This document shows positions 60,181 through 64,000 of a stretch of 64,000 nt of DNA, one piece after another; position 1 is the first letter of the stretch, and each line of letters starts with the position of its first letter. The notes beneath the pieces are model-generated. The model made no database searches. It had not been told where the DNA came from and saw nothing but the letters and a program-made list of their open reading frames with translations. Made by a program: the position numbers and the translations under genes. This DNA is from Crocinitomicaceae bacterium (GTDB lineage Bacteria > Bacteroidota > Bacteroidia > Flavobacteriales_D > Crocinitomicaceae): positions 31,191-95,190 of the forward strand of contig JAKVAQ010000005.1 in assembly GCA_022447665.1 (NCBI GenBank), read 5' to 3'.

Positions 60181-60921
60181 ATGAAACAAATAATGAATGC
60201 TTACACGGCAGAAGACAGAGAGGTTTGGAATATTCTCTTTGAACGTCAAATCGATAACCTTCAAAAGAAAGGTTCTCAAGCTTATCTAGACGCTCTGCAG
60301 GAGATGAAAGAAGTACTGAATCCAGATGAAATTCCTGATTTCACGAAAGTGAATGCTTGGTTTAAATCAAGAACAGGTTGGGAAATAAAGGTAGTTCCTG
60401 GGTTAATTCCTGTAGAAGATTTCTTCACTCTCTTAGCGAACAAACAGTTTTGCTCTTCGACATGGTTGCGCAATAAATCGCAGTTAGATTACCTAGAGGA
60501 GCCTGATATGTTCCACGATATTTTTGGTCATGTACCGCTCTTATGCAATCCTATCTTTTCAGACTTTATGCATGAGTTTGGAAAACTCGGAGTAGAACAC
60601 ATCGGAGACGAAATAGCGACGGTTCAGCTTCAACGACTTTACTGGTACACCATAGAATTTGGTTTGATTCAAGAAGAAAAAATCAAATCTTACGGAGCGG
60701 GTATTATGTCTTCCTTTGGAGAAACAAATTTAATTGATAAAGGAGTTGGAAACTTCATGCCTTTTGACATTGAAAAGCTTATGAACTTGCCGTTTCAAAA
60801 TGATGCGATTCAAGAAAACTACTTTGTAATTGATTCTTTTGAAGAATTGTTTGATTCACTTAAAATAGCGAAGAAAGTATTGAAAAACATAAAGACAACT
60901 AAAACAGTAGATGAATTGTAA
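60181..60921 (+). CDS. phhA: Phenylalanine 4-monooxygenase (phenylalanine hydroxylase)
   Basis: Iron- and tetrahydropterin-dependent aromatic amino acid hydroxylase of 246 residues, converting phenylalanine to tyrosine. The iron ligands are His112 and His117 (PDMFHDIFGHVPLL) and Glu159 (YWYTIEFGLI). VVPGLIPVEDFFTLLANKQF and FCSSTWLRNKSQLDYLEEPD are the pterin and substrate region. There is no regulatory ACT domain, as in other bacterial enzymes. The ATG at 60181 is preferred over the GTG at 60178. A tetrahydropterin recycling gene lies downstream, and the attenuator lies upstream. Confidence 0.95.
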   Translation: MKQIMNAYTAEDREVWNILFERQIDNLQKKGSQAYLDALQEMKEVLNPDEIPDFTKVNAWFKSRTGWEIKVVPGLIPVEDFFTLLANKQFCSSTWLRNKSQLDYLEEPDMFHDIFGHVPLLCNPIFSDFMHEFGKLGVEHIGDEIATVQLQRLYWYTIEFGLIQEEKIKSYGAGIMSSFGETNLIDKGVGNFMPFDIEKLMNLPFQNDAIQENYFVIDSFEELFDSLKIAKKVLKNIKTTKTVDEL

Positions 60922-60928
60922 TTGACAT

Positions 60929-61543
60929 ATGCGATGTCTCTTATTGTTAATTTTTTCGTGCTCATTTTGTGGGATTGCGCAGTTCTCTGAACGTTCTTCT
61001 GCGAAGAAGGATTATGGCGTGAAGATTGGCATCCCACAAGTGAATGTACTTCTTTTATACAATCAGGAAAATATTGAGAATAAAATTGGATTTAATGGGA
61101 TCTCAGCTGGCTTCTATTATTTCTATAAAAAGAATAACTTTCTTGAGTTTAACGGTTCTTTTTGCGCTACAAGTAATATTCCAGTTCCTGGACCCGTAAC
61201 CTATGTAGGAAAACATGAATTAGCCTCGGCACTAGCGTTTACATTGAGCAATAATTACATGACCGAAATGTTCAATTTTGGATATGGAATTTCAATGAAT
61301 AACTACAATTTTTTAGATGCATATAGAGCTACTGGAAGCGATACTACCGAGTCATTCTCTACGGAAACAAACTCGCTAAATCTGGGTATACACCTTACCG
61401 GGCAATTACTTTTTGGAAAAAGGTTTGCTCTTGCTTTAAATTATAATCCCACCTTTTTTAGATTTGAAAACTCAGCTCCGTGGACTTACCAACACCACAT
61501 TGGGCTAGAATTGCTATGGAGACTCAAACTAAAACGCAAATAA
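60929..61543 (+). CDS. Uncharacterised outer-membrane-like protein within the phh cluster
   Basis: Exported protein of 204 residues: signal peptide MRCLLLLIFSCSFCGIAQ, then alternating strands rich in Tyr, Phe and Asn (AGFYYFYKKNNFLEFNGS, LALNYNPTFFRFENSA) and a C-terminal basic tail. It looks like a small porin-like or surface barrel. It lies 7 bases after phhA and 7 bases before the pterin dehydratase gene, so it is in the same transcript, although no link with phenylalanine use is evident. No family is recognised. Confidence 0.55.
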   Translation: MRCLLLLIFSCSFCGIAQFSERSSAKKDYGVKIGIPQVNVLLLYNQENIENKIGFNGISAGFYYFYKKNNFLEFNGSFCATSNIPVPGPVTYVGKHELASALAFTLSNNYMTEMFNFGYGISMNNYNFLDAYRATGSDTTESFSTETNSLNLGIHLTGQLLFGKRFALALNYNPTFFRFENSAPWTYQHHIGLELLWRLKLKRK

Positions 61544-61550
61544 CAAGCTC

Positions 61551-61790
61551 ATGTCTTGGACAGAAAAATCAAATCGACTTACTAAAGTTTTCACCCTAAA
61601 ATCATTTGATGAAATCATGGTAAACCTTGTGCAATTGGCCAAGGTTGCTAATACTCAACAACATCATCCAGATTTCGCGGTAGAGAATTATAATACCATC
61701 ACATTTTATTTGTGGACCCATGACGAGGGAAAGGTGACAGAAAAAGACCATGATCTGGCCAAAGAGATAGATCAACTTTTTAATTCGTAG
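61551..61790 (+). CDS. phhB: Pterin-4a-carbinolamine dehydratase
   Basis: Small enzyme of 79 residues that dehydrates the 4a-hydroxy-tetrahydropterin made by PhhA so the cofactor can be reused. The family motif is intact: QQHHPDFAVENYNTITFYLW (His38, His39, Pro40) then THDEGKVTEKDHDLAKEI (THDxGxxTxxDxxLA). It is short (about 100 residues elsewhere) but matches the compact forms. The ATG at 61551 follows the upstream gene by 7 bases. Its presence a gene away from phhA supports a working phenylalanine hydroxylation pathway. Confidence 0.9.
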   Translation: MSWTEKSNRLTKVFTLKSFDEIMVNLVQLAKVANTQQHHPDFAVENYNTITFYLWTHDEGKVTEKDHDLAKEIDQLFNS

Positions 61791-61822
61791 AACTTTTGGT
61801 CCAATGCAATTGTTCTAATGGT

Positions 61823-62503
61823 ATGAAAGAACGATTGCTTATTGTAGGAAGTTCACACGGAATTGGCCAACACCTTAGAGAAATCTCGAAAGATGAATTC
61901 GAGGTCATCAATATCAGCAGAACAGCAATTGATGACACTGACTGTGAGTCTTACCAATTGGATGTTCTGAATGATGAACTCCCAGAATTGGAAAATATAA
62001 ATCATATTGTCTATTGTCCGGGGAGCATCAATCTTAAACCTATTAAGTCGTTAAAATTAGACGATTTCCGAAGTGATATGGAGATCAATGTACTCGGAGC
62101 GGTTCGAGTAATCAAGAATTATTTGAAGCAGTTTGCTAAAGAAGGAAATAAAAGCATAACTCTTTTCAGCACTGTAGCAGTGGGTACGGGAATGTCATTT
62201 CATTCATCGGTTGCAGCAGCCAAAGGAGCTATTGAAGGATTAACACGAACGCTAGCGGCAGAATTATCACCAAATATCAGAGTGAACGCTGTAGCGCCAA
62301 CACTAACAGATACGCCGCTTGCATCCAAAATATTACGTAACGACCGAGCAAAGGAAAATATCATGGAAAAGCATCCATTAAAAAGAATTTTGGATGCTTC
62401 AGACATAGCAGATACAGCAAAATTTTTAGTCAGCAATAAAGCCAAGAATATTACCGGACAGGTGATTAAGGTAGATGCTGGAATGGGTAACTTAAAGCCT
62501 TAG
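61823..62503 (+). CDS. Short-chain dehydrogenase-like protein lacking catalytic Tyr
   Basis: SDR-fold protein of 226 residues from ATG 61823 (the frame extends to a TTG at 61796). The cofactor loop is VGSSHGIGQHL (8-18), and LFSTVAV (with Ser116), NVLGAVRVIKNYL and RVNAVAPTLTDTPLASKIL follow. The YxxxK motif is degenerate: SSVAAAKGAIEGL gives Val130 where Tyr is expected, with Lys134 kept. Some relatives show 'ASVAAAKGAVEGL' at this point, I recall, so it may be a subfamily feature. Its place after phhA and phhB suggests a role in pterin recycling (dihydropteridine-reductase-like), but without Tyr that is uncertain. The next gene starts 2 bases on. Confidence 0.75.
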   Translation: MKERLLIVGSSHGIGQHLREISKDEFEVINISRTAIDDTDCESYQLDVLNDELPELENINHIVYCPGSINLKPIKSLKLDDFRSDMEINVLGAVRVIKNYLKQFAKEGNKSITLFSTVAVGTGMSFHSSVAAAKGAIEGLTRTLAAELSPNIRVNAVAPTLTDTPLASKILRNDRAKENIMEKHPLKRILDASDIADTAKFLVSNKAKNITGQVIKVDAGMGNLKP

Positions 62504-62505
62504 AT

Positions 62506-63141
62506 ATGAAACATATTTCTAGACAAGACATTTCAGAACAGGAACGCGTATTCCGTTTGAACTTAATTAATTCAATTTCTGGTTTTAAATCAGCGAATTT
62601 AATTGGAACGGTAGATGAATACGGTCATCAAAATCTGGCCATATTTAGTAGTGTTATTCACTTAGGGAGTAATCCGCCGCTACTTGGTTTTATTATGCGT
62701 CCGAGTACTGTTCCAAGAAATACACAAGACAATATCATGGCCACAGGGAAGTACACCATTAATCATATCCACTCACGAATGATTCAAAATGCACACTATA
62801 CTTCGGCTAAATTTGAAAAAGAAATTTCTGAATTTGAGGCTTGCAGTTTAACACCTGAATTTTTGAATGATTTTAGAGCACCCTTTGTGAAAGAATCAAA
62901 AATCAAAATGGCGATGAATTTTGTAGAGGACATTCACATCAAGCACAACAATACAAAACTCATTATCGGCGAAATCGAGGATATTCATATTGAAGAAAAC
63001 CTTATTCAAGAAAACGGAATTGTAGATTTAAACAAAGGAGATACGGTTACCATCAGCGGCCTAAATAAATATCATAAAGCCTTTGAGCTTAACGAGTTTC
63101 CTTATGCGCGTATAACTGAACTCCCTAAATTCATGTCTTAA
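62506..63141 (+). CDS. Flavin-reductase-like FMN-binding split-barrel protein
   Basis: Protein of 211 residues. N-terminal strands LNLINSISGFKSANLIGTVD, NLAIFSSVIHLGSNPPLLGF and MRPSTVPRNTQDNIMATGKY (TxxNI) follow the flavin_reductase family, which bind FMN and accept NAD(P)H. It lies 3 bases after the SDR gene. Members feed reduced flavin to monooxygenases or act on their own; here it may supply reducing power to the pterin or be unrelated to PhhA. A conserved Cys in EACSLTPEFLNDFRAP is common in the family. Confidence 0.85.
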   Translation: MKHISRQDISEQERVFRLNLINSISGFKSANLIGTVDEYGHQNLAIFSSVIHLGSNPPLLGFIMRPSTVPRNTQDNIMATGKYTINHIHSRMIQNAHYTSAKFEKEISEFEACSLTPEFLNDFRAPFVKESKIKMAMNFVEDIHIKHNNTKLIIGEIEDIHIEENLIQENGIVDLNKGDTVTISGLNKYHKAFELNEFPYARITELPKFMS

Positions 63142-63144
63142 ATT

Positions 63145-63504
63145 ATGAGCAGGTCTAAGAAACTAAAATCCCTAAGGCCTGAAGTGGAAGTTGCAGATAC
63201 CTCCTTTACTGCTCAGGAAATATTTCAGAATAAGGTATTGCGCCCTATCCTGAAATTTCAGAATAATCTCATACTCGACTGGTTCGATAGTCAAGTGGAA
63301 CATAATAAGCTAAGGCTAAAAGAGAATGCAGAAAGTAACCTAAAAGCATTATTGGCGAAAAGTCCAAAACTTCAAGCCGAGTTAAAGGGTATGATCATTG
63401 GACATCTAACCACCTTAGAATACAGAACCTATCAGGAATATTCCAAAGATCTGGGTAGAAGAATTGTACAAATGGCTTTAAGAAGATATCTAAGCCAACG
63501 TTAA
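63145..63504 (+). CDS. Hypothetical small helical protein
   Basis: Cytoplasmic protein of 119 residues with long helices (FQNKVLRPILKFQNNLILDW, KENAESNLKALLAKSPKLQA, GRRIVQMALRRYLSQR) and high Lys/Arg/Leu content. I recall similar sequences in other Bacteroidota genomes as unnamed conserved proteins, but cannot assign a role. It starts 4 bases after the flavin-reductase-like gene, so it belongs to the phh transcript or its tail. Confidence 0.55.
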   Translation: MSRSKKLKSLRPEVEVADTSFTAQEIFQNKVLRPILKFQNNLILDWFDSQVEHNKLRLKENAESNLKALLAKSPKLQAELKGMIIGHLTTLEYRTYQEYSKDLGRRIVQMALRRYLSQR

Positions 63505-63572
63505 TTCCCTTTCATAAAGATTCGATATACGCTTCAAGATTTTTTTATGATCTTTAGTGAAGAATCTATTTT

Positions 63573-64000
63573 ATGGACATTTTTCAAGGAAGTAAAGAAT
63601 TAGAAGACGCAGCGCTTAAAGGAATAGAATGGGGATTATTTCTTCGCCATGACCTAGCATCGCCTATTCAATCGTTTATGATTTTGCATTGTGGGGCAAA
63701 AAAGGTAATGCGTGTAATTGTCGATGATGAAAACCCTTTATCGGTTGCAAAAAAACTATTAGAAACTGAAGAAGAATCTTTTAATTATGTAACGATAGGA
63801 GCAGAAGTTGCACTTAAGGGGAGGGATGGAAATAAAGTAGATGCCATTTTGGTTGAAGCCTACGATGTTTCCTTGGAAAAAGGAATTAGCCTTTGTCAAA
63901 GCTTTAAAGGTAAAGAAGATGGTGAATTCCAAAAGATTGGCCATATCAATCTTGTTAGCCAGCCTGAATTGGGGATACCTACGCGCGAAAAAGTTGAAAC
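63573..64000 (+). CDS. Uncharacterised protein cut by the window edge
   Basis: Start ATG 63573, open to the last base; at least 142 residues are visible and the stop lies beyond the window. The sequence (MDIFQGSKELEDAALKGIEW, LILHCG-like SFMILHCGAKKVMRVIVDDE, KLLETEEESFNYVTIGAEVA, VSLEKGISLCQSFKGKEDGE) is polar and acidic with no recognised domain. It looks cytoplasmic, with no signal or membrane segment in the visible part. No name can be given. Confidence 0.55.
   Translation, partial: MDIFQGSKELEDAALKGIEWGLFLRHDLASPIQSFMILHCGAKKVMRVIVDDENPLSVAKKLLETEEESFNYVTIGAEVALKGRDGNKVDAILVEAYDVSLEKGISLCQSFKGKEDGEFQKIGHINLVSQPELGIPTREKVE

Noticed and set aside
59981..60181. ORF covering the attenuator region
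   Set aside because: It starts before the promoter box and runs through the terminator into phhA; the 18-codon leader explains the region better.
1..64000. Search for tRNA, rRNA, CRISPR and transposases
   Set aside because: No cloverleaf-like segment, repeat-spacer array or transposase motif was seen by eye; short tRNA genes could still be missed.

Overview
The window looks like chromosomal DNA of a member of the Bacteroidota, most likely a marine flavobacterium-like organism of the Cryomorphaceae/Crocinitomicaceae type. The evidence is the AT-rich sequence, several secreted proteins with type IX secretion (T9SS) C-terminal sorting domains, a PorP/SprF protein, families typical of the phylum, and promoters of the Bacteroidota form (TAnnTTTG just upstream of genes). 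I saw no rRNA, tRNA, CRISPR array, intact insertion sequence or phage. Genus-level placement is a guess.

Layout. 1-6.5 kb: MORN-repeat protein (cut by the edge), ppa, a PKD-repeat T9SS protein with its PorP/SprF partner, dusB. 6.6-9.8 kb: a T9SS protein gene broken by two compensating frameshifts, and two envelope proteins. 9.9-11.1 kb: a UbiA-type prenyltransferase and a small membrane protein. 11.2-18.4 kb (minus): a tightly coupled eight-gene type II fatty-acid/polyketide-like operon (dehydratase, chain-length-factor-like KS, KS, ketoreductase, ACP, saccharopine-dehydrogenase-like reductase, halogenase-like flavoprotein, alpha/beta hydrolase). 18.6-22.0 kb (plus): a divergent phospholipid-type operon (CDP-alcohol transferase, CdsA-like, PlsC-like, EmrE-like, and an unknown secreted protein). 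22.1-25.9 kb: a secreted protein whose glycine-rich domain resembles that of the animal receptor kinases ALK/LTK, a paralogous T9SS protein, and a Lys-rich mini-gene with an early in-frame stop. 26.7-30.6 kb: four tandem paralogous exported proteins of a conserved uncharacterised family. 30.6-34.3 kb: OmpA-like protein, lipoprotein, and two paralogous proteins with a CsgG-like N-terminus. 34.5-40.6 kb: an RND efflux operon. 40.6-50.9 kb: CAP/OmpA-like protein, Ppx/GppA, ABC transporter, GNAT, M1 aminopeptidase. 50.9-52.5 kb: a TetR regulator and a hydrolase, each preceded by the same palindromic operator. 52.5-59.97 kb: thioredoxin-fold protein without CxxC, coaD, two T9SS proteins between inverted GC-rich repeats, DUF2279-like, PhoH, membrane protein. 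60.0-64.0 kb: phenylalanine hydroxylase and pterin recycling genes.

How genes work together. phhA, the pterin carbinolamine dehydratase, an SDR and a flavin-reductase-like protein form a phenylalanine-to-tyrosine module. Ahead of phhA lies what reads as a classical attenuator: an 18-codon leader peptide with three consecutive Tyr codons and one Phe codon, then a terminator hairpin whose 5' arm can instead pair with the end of the leader gene. This is the best-supported new regulatory element in the window. The eight-gene KS/ACP operon facing a phospholipid-synthesis operon is the best candidate for an undescribed lipid or polyketide pathway. Functions rest on motifs read by eye; no database search was possible.
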